Positions 29,501-38,134 of a DNA stretch of 64,000 bases are shown in pieces. This stretch comes from Candidatus Saccharimonadota bacterium (GTDB lineage Bacteria > Patescibacteriota > Saccharimonadia > Saccharimonadales > Saccharimonadaceae). Position numbers and translations under genes: made by a program. The stretch covers positions 62,001 to 126,000 of the forward strand of contig JAQGHA010000010.1 of NCBI GenBank assembly GCA_028289065.1, read 5' to 3'. Below the pieces are notes generated by a model that saw nothing but the letters and a program-made list of their open reading frames with translations, made no database searches and was not told where the DNA came from. The stretch's first letter is position 1. Every line of letters begins with the position of its first letter.

Positions 29501-29982
29501 TGACTAAATATAACGAACTTGATACTCTTCCGACTAAAAACCGCAAGCGTGTCGGCCGTGGTATTGCTGCTGGACAAGGTAAAACTGCCGGCCGTGGTAC
29601 TAAAGGTCAAGGCTCTCGTACTGGTAAGAAACTTGCTCCAACTTTCCAAGGTGGACAACGTACTCTAGTCCGTGCCGTGCCTAAGGCTCGTGGTTTCAAG
29701 AGTCTTCGTACACCAGCGCAAGTTGTGTACCTCGACCACTTGAACGCCTTTGCTGGTAAAACAGTTGACCACTTCGTACTATTCGAAGCTGGTTACATTG
29801 GAACACCTTTCCACTCAGTGAAAATCATCCTCCGCGGTGAGCTAACTGAAAAGGTAACCCTTAAGGTTTCCGGTGCAAGTAAAAGTGTTGTAGCTGCTAT
29901 TGAGAAGAACGGTGGAACTTTCGAAAAGACACCTGTGCCTCTTAAGCTCAGTACTAAAGAAGCTGAAGCTACCGACAAATAA
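29500..29982 (+). CDS. rplO: 50S ribosomal protein L15
   Basis: 160 aa: KNRKRVGRGIAAGQGKTAGRG is the family signature. It starts on the rpsE stop. L30, normally encoded between S5 and L15, is missing. A terminator separates it from secY. Confidence 0.97.
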   Translation: MTKYNELDTLPTKNRKRVGRGIAAGQGKTAGRGTKGQGSRTGKKLAPTFQGGQRTLVRAVPKARGFKSLRTPAQVVYLDHLNAFAGKTVDHFVLFEAGYIGTPFHSVKIILRGELTEKVTLKVSGASKSVVAAIEKNGGTFEKTPVPLKLSTKEAEATDK

Positions 29983-30002
29983 TCGTACACATTTGTACAT
30001 GT

Positions 30003-30035
30003 AAGAATACCTCCAGGAATGGGGGTATTCTTATT
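30003..30035 (+). terminator. rplO terminator
   Basis: AAGAATACCTCC (30003-30014) pairs with GGGGGTATTCTT (30021-30032), followed by ATTTT. Confidence 0.85.
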
Positions 30036-30118
30036 TTCAACTTTTACCGCCCATCTGTGAATGCATGTAGTATAATAAGACCTAATTGACGTTTAAACAC
30101 TAGGGGCAGACAAGACAG

Positions 30119-31531
30119 ATGAACTGGAAAACGATTTTTAAATCACTCAAAAACCGCGACATGCAAAAGCGGCTATTAATTGTATTAGCATTAATTGTGG
30201 TATACCGCCTGTTGGCACACGTACCGGTGCCACTTGCTGAGCCAACTCAGCTACGAGAAATCATTAACAGTGTTATTGGTGGAACTGACTTTGGTGGTTT
30301 CCTTAACCTGTTATCAGGTGGTGCATTGGCCAGCTTCTCGATTGTATTAGTAGGGCTTACGCCTTTCATTACCGCATCGGTGATTACACAGCTACTTACA
30401 AAGGCTATTCCTAAGCTTGAAGAGCTTCATAAAGACGGTGAATCTGGCCGACGTAAAATAAACCAATGGACTCGTATGTTGACTATTCCATTGGCTATCG
30501 TTCAGTCTATTGCTTTCATCTTTATCCTTCGCCAAACCATTCTAGCCGGTAATACCACTGTTCTAGCTGACCCAACGGCCATTGAGTGGATCGTAGCCGT
30601 TACGGCTATGACAGCCGGCTCTGTGCTGCTTATGTGGCTTGGTGAGCTTATGACTGAGCAGGGGATTGGTAATGGTATTAGCTTGCTTATTTTCGCTGGT
30701 ATTATTAGCCAATTGCCTTCAACGCTCTCAACACTTGGGACATCATTACTTGATACCTCTGAAGGTGGCTTGAATGTCTTCAACTGGTTTACATTACCGG
30801 TCAACCCGCTGGTCTTCTGGGTGACGCTGGGCATCGTGGCCGTATCGCTGGCCATGTTGTACTTCTTGGTCAAAATAAATGAAGCCCAGCGCGTCATTAC
30901 TATCAACTATGCAAAGCGTGTACAAGGTAATAGTAGCTATGGTGGTGTGAAAAGTATTCTACCTATTAAGCTTATTGCTGCCGGTGTGATTCCAGTCATC
31001 TTCGCTGTTGCCTTCTTGTCCCTACCAGCTTTCTTAGGTCAAATATTGAAAGCAAGCGGTAATGAAAATTACTTAGAACTTGCTAACAACTTAATCCTTT
31101 GGTTCCAAGCACCTAACCCAGGTAGCTTCACCGGTATTGAATGGCAAGCTTTCATTTACCCAGCCGCTTACTTTGTACTGGTAATATTCTTTACTTACTT
31201 TTACACCGGTATTGTATTCAACGCCAACGAAATTGCTGAGAACTTACAGAAGCAAGGTGGCTTCATTGAAGGTACTCGCCCTGGTAAGCAAACCGAAAAG
31301 TACCTTACTACAACCGTTAACCGGCTCATCCTATTCGGTTCACTGGTATTAGGTCTTATCGCAGTCAGCCCATTCATTGCCGAGTTCTTGTTATACCAAT
31401 TTGCAGGTATCAGTAATACCAACTTATCAATTGGTGGTACAGGTTTACTGATTGTTGTGTCAGTAGCGCTTGAGACCCTTCGTCAGATCAACTCACGTGC
31501 ACTTATGGTGACGTACGATGATTACGCTTAA
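30119..31531 (+). CDS. secY: preprotein translocase subunit SecY
   Basis: 470 aa, ten membrane segments expected. The conserved cytoplasmic segment KDGESGRRKINQWTR and GNGISLLIFAGI are recognisable, as is the C-terminal QGGFIEGTRPGKQTEKYL loop. Monocistronic: TATAAT lies at 30071-30076 and a terminator at 31618. adk and map, often downstream in spc operons, are not here. Confidence 0.97.
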   Translation: MNWKTIFKSLKNRDMQKRLLIVLALIVVYRLLAHVPVPLAEPTQLREIINSVIGGTDFGGFLNLLSGGALASFSIVLVGLTPFITASVITQLLTKAIPKLEELHKDGESGRRKINQWTRMLTIPLAIVQSIAFIFILRQTILAGNTTVLADPTAIEWIVAVTAMTAGSVLLMWLGELMTEQGIGNGISLLIFAGIISQLPSTLSTLGTSLLDTSEGGLNVFNWFTLPVNPLVFWVTLGIVAVSLAMLYFLVKINEAQRVITINYAKRVQGNSSYGGVKSILPIKLIAAGVIPVIFAVAFLSLPAFLGQILKASGNENYLELANNLILWFQAPNPGSFTGIEWQAFIYPAAYFVLVIFFTYFYTGIVFNANEIAENLQKQGGFIEGTRPGKQTEKYLTTTVNRLILFGSLVLGLIAVSPFIAEFLLYQFAGISNTNLSIGGTGLLIVVSVALETLRQINSRALMVTYDDYA

Positions 31532-31617
31532 ATAAATAATAAATATACACAGCATAGTCTGTAAAATAGCTTATCAAATTCAACAAGCGATTTGGCGACT
31601 ACATCAACCTAAAAAAT

Positions 31618-31639
31618 AAGCACACATTGAAGTGTGCTT
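31618..31639. terminator. shared terminator, secY and convergent gene
   Basis: AAGCACAC pairs with GTGTGCTT around ATTGAA; A-run on one side, suiting termination of the minus-strand gene as well as secY. Confidence 0.7.
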
Positions 31640-31657
31640 AAGAGTCAAAGAAGTTCT

Positions 31658-32848
31658 CTATACAACGGATACAGAGCTGTCGGTCAGTACTGTACCGCCA
31701 GCACCATCAACGTACATCACTTCATTGGTTGAACTTGCGGCATAACGTACTTCGACTTTTCCTCCTGAGCAGTATACAAGAGGTACAGAAGTTGCTGCCG
31801 TACCACGATTGTAAACTGGGCGGTCGATAAAAACATTACCACCGGTGACTTCAATCATACCGTGTTCTGTTACATCCGGGCTGTCCATACCGTAAGCAAT
31901 CCATGGGTTAACGATAGTGACTCCGTTCCCGCCGGTAATTCGAAGCACGTTCCCGTCACATGGAGTACTAGCGTTACGTCCTTCCAAACGTGGGGCATTC
32001 AATGTAAGGCCGCTTCCGCTTCCACTAATTTTTACACCACGCCATCCCCATTCGGAGGTAACATAAATATCACCAATATTAGATTTACCCAGCGTATCAA
32101 ATACCATTTGGTACCTACCATTACCAAGAGTTGCCGATCCAGGGCCGATATTTATATATCCAGCCATCCAAAAAGTATTGTCAGAACCACCAATGGTAAA
32201 TTGTACATCGCGTAGACCAAGGCATGTCCAGTGTCCTGAAAAAAGGACTTGGGTCATTAAAGCTTTAGCAGCTGGCGTTCCAAATACATGATTTGCACCA
32301 TAGTGAGTGAGTGAGTGGAACTCACAGGCATATAATGTACCACTTGGTTGGTGCCAGAATTGACCACCCGAAGGATATTGTATTGCAACATTGCCGAAAT
32401 AAATATCATAGTAGGTCCCCGTGCCATACCACCATGCGTTTGTACCGGTACCAACGTTGAGGCTGACTCGTCCATACGTAAACTTACCAGAAGAGAGTTC
32501 AAGGTTCTTTGGTCCAGATCCCGGACCTGGACCAATAATTTTTAGTCCCGAAAAAGGAGTTCGAGTTTGTGAGAATGTAACTATACGCGCTGGTAATTGA
32601 ATAGCCGGCATGAATGTTTGATTTTGAACATAATCAAGAGCAGCAGTAAGTTTAGCATCGTCATTCGCACCGGCAAATGAATCTAACTGAACGATACCAG
32701 GAGTGTTGCCACTTGAAGCAAAGGTATTTTCCCATTTTTGGGTAGTTCCATCATACGATAAAGTTTGACCATTTTGAGTATTATTAAATGCTACGTCTGA
32801 AGCACCTGATATCGCACTTCCACCACCTGTGTTACCGCCAAAACCCAT
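31658..32848 (-). CDS. tail-spike-like beta-helix protein
   Basis: 396 aa; AGGAG lies six bases before the ATG. The N-terminal module (MGFGGNTGGGSAISGASDVA, then NGQTLSYDGTTQKWENTF) is the same type as in the other tail-fibre-like genes of the window. The rest resembles a right-handed beta-helix of the pectate-lyase/tail-spike kind: DSFAGANDDAKLTAALDYV followed by repeated short strands rich in G, N and V. No signal peptide. Probably surface-binding or glycan-binding; enzymatic activity cannot be judged. Confidence 0.75.
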   Translation of the reverse strand: MGFGGNTGGGSAISGASDVAFNNTQNGQTLSYDGTTQKWENTFASSGNTPGIVQLDSFAGANDDAKLTAALDYVQNQTFMPAIQLPARIVTFSQTRTPFSGLKIIGPGPGSGPKNLELSSGKFTYGRVSLNVGTGTNAWWYGTGTYYDIYFGNVAIQYPSGGQFWHQPSGTLYACEFHSLTHYGANHVFGTPAAKALMTQVLFSGHWTCLGLRDVQFTIGGSDNTFWMAGYINIGPGSATLGNGRYQMVFDTLGKSNIGDIYVTSEWGWRGVKISGSGSGLTLNAPRLEGRNASTPCDGNVLRITGGNGVTIVNPWIAYGMDSPDVTEHGMIEVTGGNVFIDRPVYNRGTAATSVPLVYCSGGKVEVRYAASSTNEVMYVDGAGGTVLTDSSVSVV

Positions 32849-33019
32849 ATAAACTCCTAACCTACTTTATAGTTGTGAGTATTATAGCATAACTATTAAT
32901 AAAATAGTTAATAGTTTATTTTTTATGTCGAAATATTGACCAGGTATATAGTTTTGATACAATAAAACTATACATAAACCACATGACACAGTTAGTTTTG
33001 GGTTTATACTCGAAAAGGC

Positions 33020-33048
33020 TTTACGACAACAGTCTTTTGGTGTATAAT
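33020..33048 (+). promoter_or_regulatory. infA operon promoter
   Basis: -35 TTTACG (33020-33025), 17-base spacer, -10 TATAAT (33043-33048). The predicted leader before infA is only about 9 nt. Confidence 0.75.
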
Positions 33049-33063
33049 CTACTACTGTAACTT

Positions 33064-33294
33064 ATGACTAGTACTAAAGAGGTAATCAAGATGCGGGGAA
33101 AGGTAGTGGAAGCACTGCCTAATACTCAATTTAAGATTGAATTGGAAAATAGTCTAAGCATCATCGGGCACATTAGCGGAAAAATGCGTAAGAACTATAT
33201 CCGCCTTGTACCTGGTGATCAGGTGGACGTTGAGATGACCCCTTATGATCTAACTAAGGGAAGAATCACGTATCGCCACAAGGATCAAATTTAA
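33064..33294 (+). CDS. infA: translation initiation factor IF-1
   Basis: 76 aa, S1/OB fold: [20 protein letters not shown], then [20 protein letters not shown], then [10 protein letters not shown]. The start at 33064 gives the normal family N-terminus (MTSTKEVIK). Heads the rpmJ-rpsI block and appears to have a very short leader. Confidence 0.96.
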   Translation: MTSTKEVIKMRGKVVEALPNTQFKIELENSLSIIGHISGKMRKNYIRLVPGDQVDVEMTPYDLTKGRITYRHKDQI

Positions 33295-33311
33295 CTGGAG
33301 GAATTGCGCTC

Positions 33312-33428
33312 ATGAAAGTTCGTGCGAGTGTCAAGAAAATCAGTCCTGATGACCAGCTGATTCGCCGTAAAGGGCGTCTGACGGTTATCAACAAGAAAAA
33401 ACCTAAGAACAAGCAAAGGCAGGGTTAA
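33312..33428 (+). CDS. rpmJ: 50S ribosomal protein L36, zinc-free
   Basis: 38 aa: [20 protein letters not shown] to the end KQRQG. The four zinc ligands of L36 (Cys11, Cys14, Cys27, His32) are Ser11, Asp14, Asn27 and Lys32. CTGGAGGAA lies before the ATG. Between infA and rpsM, as in other bacteria. Confidence 0.95.
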   Translation: MKVRASVKKISPDDQLIRRKGRLTVINKKKPKNKQRQG

Positions 33429-33430
33429 GC

Positions 33431-33817
33431 ATGGCTCGAATTTCTGGGGTAGTAATACCCGCTGAAAAGCAAGTTCAGATCGCTTTGACGTATATTTACG
33501 GCATCGGTCCGAAGTTCGCATCGACCATCCTTGCGGCGGCAGCAATTGAGCCGACCACTCGGGTGAAGGATCTCACCGAGGCTGAAGAACAACGACTACG
33601 TGAATTAATCGATCGTGATTATACCGTAGAAGGCGACCTCCAGCGTCTGGTAACAAACAATATCAAACGATTGAAAGACATCAACTCATACCGCGGACTA
33701 CGCCACAAGGCTGGTTTGCCGGTTAACGGTCAACGTACCCGTACGAATGCACGAACTCGTAAGGGTCGGGCGATCGCCGTTGGTGGATCTCAACCTAAAT
33801 CAGCAAGTAAGACCTAG
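33431..33817 (+). CDS. rpsM: 30S ribosomal protein S13
   Basis: 128 aa: [14 protein letters not shown] and the signature [20 protein letters not shown]. Two bases after rpmJ. Confidence 0.97.
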   Translation: MARISGVVIPAEKQVQIALTYIYGIGPKFASTILAAAAIEPTTRVKDLTEAEEQRLRELIDRDYTVEGDLQRLVTNNIKRLKDINSYRGLRHKAGLPVNGQRTRTNARTRKGRAIAVGGSQPKSASKT

Positions 33818-33829
33818 GAAAGGAACAAG

Positions 33830-34216
33830 ATGGCAGATTCAACTTCAACTAAAAAGAAGCAAAAGCGATCAGTTCCTGCTGGTCAACTTCACATTCAAGC
33901 AACCTTCAACAACACTATTATCAGTTTCTCTGATAAAAAAGGAAACGTTATCGCTCAAAGCAGCGCTGGCGCAACTGGTTTTCGTGGAAGCAAAAAGGGT
34001 ACTGCGTATGCAGCCCAAGTTGCCGCTGAAAAAGCATCTGAAACTGCTAAGGGCTTCGGCGTTAAGTCAGTAGATGTATTTGTTAAGGGTGTTGGCCAAG
34101 GCCGTGATGCCGCGATTCGCGCGCTGAACAGCTTTGACATCACTATAGATAGTATCAAGGAAGTTACCGGCGTGCCTCACGGCGGCGTACGACCACGAAA
34201 GGTACGTAGGGGTTAA
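33830..34216 (+). CDS. rpsK: 30S ribosomal protein S11
   Basis: 128 aa: HIQATFNNTIISFSDKKGNV and VPHGGVRPRKVRR are standard. AGGAAAGGA precedes the start. Confidence 0.97.
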   Translation: MADSTSTKKKQKRSVPAGQLHIQATFNNTIISFSDKKGNVIAQSSAGATGFRGSKKGTAYAAQVAAEKASETAKGFGVKSVDVFVKGVGQGRDAAIRALNSFDITIDSIKEVTGVPHGGVRPRKVRRG

Positions 34217-34218
34217 TT

Positions 34219-34836
34219 ATGGCACGAGATGTCTCGCCTATTGTTAAACAAAGCCGACGTGAAGGCTATGCTCTTCACCCTAAAGCGCACAAGGTTATGG
34301 CTCACAAAAGTGGTATCCCAGGCCAACACGCTAATGGTCGCCAAGGCAAGCCTAGCTTGTACTTGACCCAATTACGTGAAAAACAAAAGGTTCGTCGTTT
34401 GTATGGCCTTTTGGAAAAGCAATTCGCTAAATTAATGAACGAAGCAAGCCGTCAAGATGGCCTTACAGGTGAAAACCTACTTCGTATGCTAGAACAACGT
34501 CTTGATAACGCTGTATACCGTGCTGGTTTTGCGACTAGCCGTCGTGCTGCTCGTCAACTAGTTGGTCACGGGCATTTTATGCTCAACGGCCGTCGTGTTG
34601 ACATTCCTTCTATCCGCCTTAAGGCTGGTGATGAACTCGTTGTTCGTCCAAAGAGCACTAAATCTGGTTACTTCGCGCAACTAGATGAAGTTGTTAAAGG
34701 TAGCGTTCAAGTTCCACTTAGCTGGCTAAAAAGCGATGCTAAAAAAATGACCATTTCAATCACCGGTGCTCCAACTCGTCAAGAAGCAGAGCCTGAGATT
34801 AACGAACAATTAATTGTTGAGTATTACTCACGATAG
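34219..34836 (+). CDS. rpsD: 30S ribosomal protein S4, Cys-free
   Basis: 205 aa; primary 16S-binding protein with an S4 RNA-binding domain (LEQRLDNAVYRAGFATSRR). The N-terminal Cys cluster of zinc-binding S4 is absent: MARDVSPIVKQSRREGYALH has no cysteine. Between rpsK and rpoA. Confidence 0.97.
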   Translation: MARDVSPIVKQSRREGYALHPKAHKVMAHKSGIPGQHANGRQGKPSLYLTQLREKQKVRRLYGLLEKQFAKLMNEASRQDGLTGENLLRMLEQRLDNAVYRAGFATSRRAARQLVGHGHFMLNGRRVDIPSIRLKAGDELVVRPKSTKSGYFAQLDEVVKGSVQVPLSWLKSDAKKMTISITGAPTRQEAEPEINEQLIVEYYSR

Positions 34837-34854
34837 GGTATAGGAGATATATAT

Positions 34855-35778
34855 ATGTCAAAAGTTATTCACAACCCAGCACTTGCTAGCGTAGATGAAA
34901 CGAGCGCTACTAGTGCATCATTCGTAATCGAACCTCTGCAAGCTGGCTACGGCAATACACTAGGTAACAGCCTTCGCCGCGTTTTGCTTTCGAGTGTAAA
35001 GGGTGGAGCAATCGTTGCTTTCCGTATTGAAGGTGCAAGCCACGAATTCACTACTGTTGAAGGTATTAAAGAAGATGTTGTAGACATCATGATTAACCTC
35101 AAGAGTGTGCGAGTTAAGGTATCAACCGATGAACCAGTTGAACTTCGTATCGAGAAAAAGGGCGCTGGCACAATTACTGCTGGTGACATCAAAACAACTG
35201 CCGATGTTGAAATCGTTAACCCAGAGCAAATTATTGCTACTATTGACGACCCAAAGAAGACAGTTGTATTCGACATCGTTGTTGAAGCAGGCCGTGGTTA
35301 CCAAACTATTGAAGATTCAAGCGTTAACCGTCTTCACAGCGACATGATTGCTGTTGATGCGATTTTCACCCCTGTACTTCGTGTTCGTTACAAGGTTGAC
35401 TCAACTCGTGTTGGTCAAGAAACTAACCTTGATAAGCTACAACTAAATGTTGAAACGGACGGCACACTAAGCCCACGTGAAGCATTTGAAGAAGCATCAG
35501 CTATCTTGGTTAACCAATACACTGCACTGGCTGGTAGCACTATTGTTGAAGCTGCACCTGCACTTGGACAAGATGTTATCGACGAAGCCGGTGAGCTCAA
35601 CACTCCTATTGAAGAGTTGAACCTCAGTGCTCGTACTGCTAACGCACTTATCAACAACGAAATCCGAACTGTCCGTGACCTTGTTACGCTCTCAGAACAA
35701 GATCTTCGTGAGTTGAAGGGCTTTGGTAGCAAGGCGTTGGATGAAGTCAAAGATAAATTGGCAGAATTGGACGTTTAG
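34855..35778 (+). CDS. rpoA: RNA polymerase alpha subunit
   Basis: 307 aa with both domains: the N-terminal assembly domain (EPLQAGYGNTLGNSLRRVLL) and the C-terminal DNA/activator-binding domain (ELNLSARTANALINNEIRTV, LRELKGFGSKALDEVK). AGGAGAT precedes the ATG. Confidence 0.98.
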   Translation: MSKVIHNPALASVDETSATSASFVIEPLQAGYGNTLGNSLRRVLLSSVKGGAIVAFRIEGASHEFTTVEGIKEDVVDIMINLKSVRVKVSTDEPVELRIEKKGAGTITAGDIKTTADVEIVNPEQIIATIDDPKKTVVFDIVVEAGRGYQTIEDSSVNRLHSDMIAVDAIFTPVLRVRYKVDSTRVGQETNLDKLQLNVETDGTLSPREAFEEASAILVNQYTALAGSTIVEAAPALGQDVIDEAGELNTPIEELNLSARTANALINNEIRTVRDLVTLSEQDLRELKGFGSKALDEVKDKLAELDV

Positions 35779-35780
35779 AT

Positions 35781-36215
35781 ATGCACCGACACGGATATAA
35801 AGGACGAAAGTTTAGCCGCGAACGCGATCAACGCCGCGCGCTCATTAAAGGTTTGGCAACAAGCCTTGTAGAGCACGGTAAGATCGAAACGACGTTCCCT
35901 AAGGCTAAAGAACTCGTCCGCTACATTGAAAAACTAATCACTAAGGCTAAAAAGGGTGACTTGGCGAATCGTCGTCGTGTCATTGCTGGCCTGAGTACTC
36001 AAGCTGCTGCTTTCCGTCTCGTTGACGTTATTGCACCACAGCTTACCGCTCGAAACAGTGGACACGTTCGTGTTGAACGAACCCGTCTACGAGTTGGAGA
36101 TGGTGCTCAGTTAGCTACTATTGCCTTTGTTGATGAAATCGCTGAAGTTGCTGCACCTGTTGCAACACCTGCAGCTAAACCAACCACTAAAGTAGCAGCA
36201 AAGGAGACTGTATAA
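35781..36215 (+). CDS. rplQ: 50S ribosomal protein L17
   Basis: 144 aa: MHRHGYKGRKFSRERDQRRA start. A C-terminal Ala/Pro/Lys tail (ATPAAKPTTKVAAKETV) goes beyond the core and ends like the S5 tail. Overlaps rplM by one base. Confidence 0.96.
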   Translation: MHRHGYKGRKFSRERDQRRALIKGLATSLVEHGKIETTFPKAKELVRYIEKLITKAKKGDLANRRRVIAGLSTQAAAFRLVDVIAPQLTARNSGHVRVERTRLRVGDGAQLATIAFVDEIAEVAAPVATPAAKPTTKVAAKETV

Positions 36216-36655
36216 TGGTAAACGCTAAAACTTTTAGCCTACGAACCGAAGACGTATCACGTTCTTGGTACCTTATTGACGCCGCCGACGCCCCTATGGG
36301 GCGTGTTGCTACTCAAATCGCTCGGTTGCTTATTGGTAAATCAAAGCCTACCTACACACCTCACGTTGACGATGGTGACTACGTTGTAGTTATCAACGCA
36401 GCTAAGACGGTTGTAACTGGTGACAAAGAAACCGGTAAGATTTACTACCGACACAGTGGATACCCAGGTGGAATTAGCGACGCTACTGTTAAAGAAGTGC
36501 GTGAAAAGAACCCGGAACGTTTAATTGAATCTGCAGTTAAAGGTATGATTCCTAAAAACAAGCTTGCAAGTGGCCGAATGGGTCGCCTACGCGTGTTTGC
36601 TGGTGAAGAACACACCCACACTGCACAAACTCCTACGAAAGTTGAGATAAAGTAA
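36215..36655 (+). CDS. rplM: 50S ribosomal protein L13
   Basis: 146 aa: WYLIDAADAPMGRVATQIA and YYRHSGYPGGI signatures. Coupled upstream to rplQ. Confidence 0.97.
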   Translation: MVNAKTFSLRTEDVSRSWYLIDAADAPMGRVATQIARLLIGKSKPTYTPHVDDGDYVVVINAAKTVVTGDKETGKIYYRHSGYPGGISDATVKEVREKNPERLIESAVKGMIPKNKLASGRMGRLRVFAGEEHTHTAQTPTKVEIK

Positions 36656-36656
36656 T

Positions 36657-37055
36657 ATGGCTGATGGTACTTACTTTTACGGACTAGGACGACGCAAGAG
36701 TGCAACTGCACGAGCTCGCCTTTACAAGGGCAAAGGAAGCATTATTATCAACGAGAAACCTGCGGCTGAATACCTTGACGGTAACAAGACGCACCTCGCT
36801 GAAGTAACTGACCCACTTGCACTTGTTGGTAAGCAAAAAGACTACGACGTGACTATTCGCGTTGCTGGTGGTGGTACTGCAGGTCAAGTTGATGCAATCA
36901 AATTAGCAATCGCTAAAGCATTAACCCTTGCACACTCTGACCTTCGTTCAACCCTTAAAAAGGCTGACCTACTTAAGCGCGATTCACGCGAAAAAGAACG
37001 CAAGAAATATGGTCTTCGTTCGGCTCGTAAGCGCGAACAATTCTCAAAGCGTTAA
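36657..37055 (+). CDS. rpsI: 30S ribosomal protein S9
   Basis: 132 aa, ending ...SARKREQFSKR; the C-terminal SKR that contacts P-site tRNA is conserved. Start FYGLGRRKSATARARL. Last gene of the block, followed by a terminator. Confidence 0.97.
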   Translation: MADGTYFYGLGRRKSATARARLYKGKGSIIINEKPAAEYLDGNKTHLAEVTDPLALVGKQKDYDVTIRVAGGGTAGQVDAIKLAIAKALTLAHSDLRSTLKKADLLKRDSREKERKKYGLRSARKREQFSKR

Positions 37056-37076
37056 TACGCAGCGAGACAAAAGAAA

Positions 37077-37104
37077 AACACCTGGTTTTGCCAGGTGTTT
37101 TTTT
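37077..37104. terminator. rpsI terminator
   Basis: AACACCTGG pairs with CCAGGTGTT around TTTTG, followed by seven T. Confidence 0.93.
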
Positions 37105-37124
37105 GTTTTTTAGAATGCCGGTTA

Positions 37125-38120
37125 TTACCAGGCAGTACCATTCCATATTAAGTCGCTACCACCAGCTATCTCAACGGCATCGGTAACCATAACGTTAACG
37201 GTGTCAGAGTCACTACCACCAGCGTTCGTAACGGTTTGTTGGTACACATAGACGCTTCCAGCGGTACCAGCGGTGGCTGAAGGTGAACTGGTGGTTGCTC
37301 CAGTGAGTGTTGGTGCTGGAGCACCGGTTTGTGGCCATACAGACGTCCATGAGCGAGAAGTGATAGTCCCGGTGGAACCAGAGCCGTCTAGAGTGAACTG
37401 TGCGCCTGGTGCAGCGATAACATACGAACCGGCGTCAGGAACCGGAGCAGTCGCTGATGGAACTGGGCCGATAAGGCCGGTATAGTTGCTACCAGTCCGG
37501 TATTCAAGGTCATCTTCCCATATTGAGCCGGCTAATGTACCAGCACCATACTTATAAACATATATTTGGTCTAAGAATCCGTTTGCTCCACCGAGGTCGA
37601 TACCGGTAATCCAGGTTGATTGATCGACTGGCGTAGTCGAGACACCGAGGTAGTATAAAATACGAATTTGACAATTAGACGCGGTTGTTCCAATATTACC
37701 TTCGAATTCGATTCGTACCCATTGGTTGAGGGGGTAGGTAATTGCAGCTGTCCATCGTTGAACCGAGCCAGCTGTTGTTAAACGTATTTTACCAGTACCC
37801 TGGAACAATACCCGGGCTGATAAACCACCATTTACCTGTAGCTGGGCTAAGATGAAGTCAGTCGAAGAAAGCCCGGTTGCGTAAACATAAAAACGTCCCG
37901 CAAATGTTCGGTCGGCCGTTGAAACCGGCCAGTTAGGGCCGTTAAGAGCGGCTGATGCCGGAACGCTAATTGAGTTGACGCCATGAGCTGCTTGGGCATT
38001 AGAATACGTTAAACCAGCATTTACATTACCAAACCCTACGTTCGACCCGTTTGCGGAGTTAGCAGTTGCGACAGCTGTACCGCTGGTATTATTTTCTGAA
38101 TCTTGTTTATAAATACTCAT
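37125..38120 (-). CDS. LamG-like and PKD-like surface protein
   Basis: 331 aa, AGGAG before the ATG. The N-terminal 210 residues look like a concanavalin/LamG-type jelly roll (FAGRFYVYATGLSSTDFILA, VRIEFEGNIGTT, GFLDQIYVY). Residues about 225-310 look like a PKD/Ig-like domain (SWTSVWPQTG, YQQTVTNAGGSDSDTVNV). It ends LIWNGTAW, a motif also found in tail-fibre modules. No signal peptide. Lies 14 bases after the broken tail-spike gene on the same strand and probably belongs with it. Confidence 0.7.
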   Translation of the reverse strand: MSIYKQDSENNTSGTAVATANSANGSNVGFGNVNAGLTYSNAQAAHGVNSISVPASAALNGPNWPVSTADRTFAGRFYVYATGLSSTDFILAQLQVNGGLSARVLFQGTGKIRLTTAGSVQRWTAAITYPLNQWVRIEFEGNIGTTASNCQIRILYYLGVSTTPVDQSTWITGIDLGGANGFLDQIYVYKYGAGTLAGSIWEDDLEYRTGSNYTGLIGPVPSATAPVPDAGSYVIAAPGAQFTLDGSGSTGTITSRSWTSVWPQTGAPAPTLTGATTSSPSATAGTAGSVYVYQQTVTNAGGSDSDTVNVMVTDAVEIAGGSDLIWNGTAW

Positions 38121-38134
38121 AGGTCGTACTTCTC

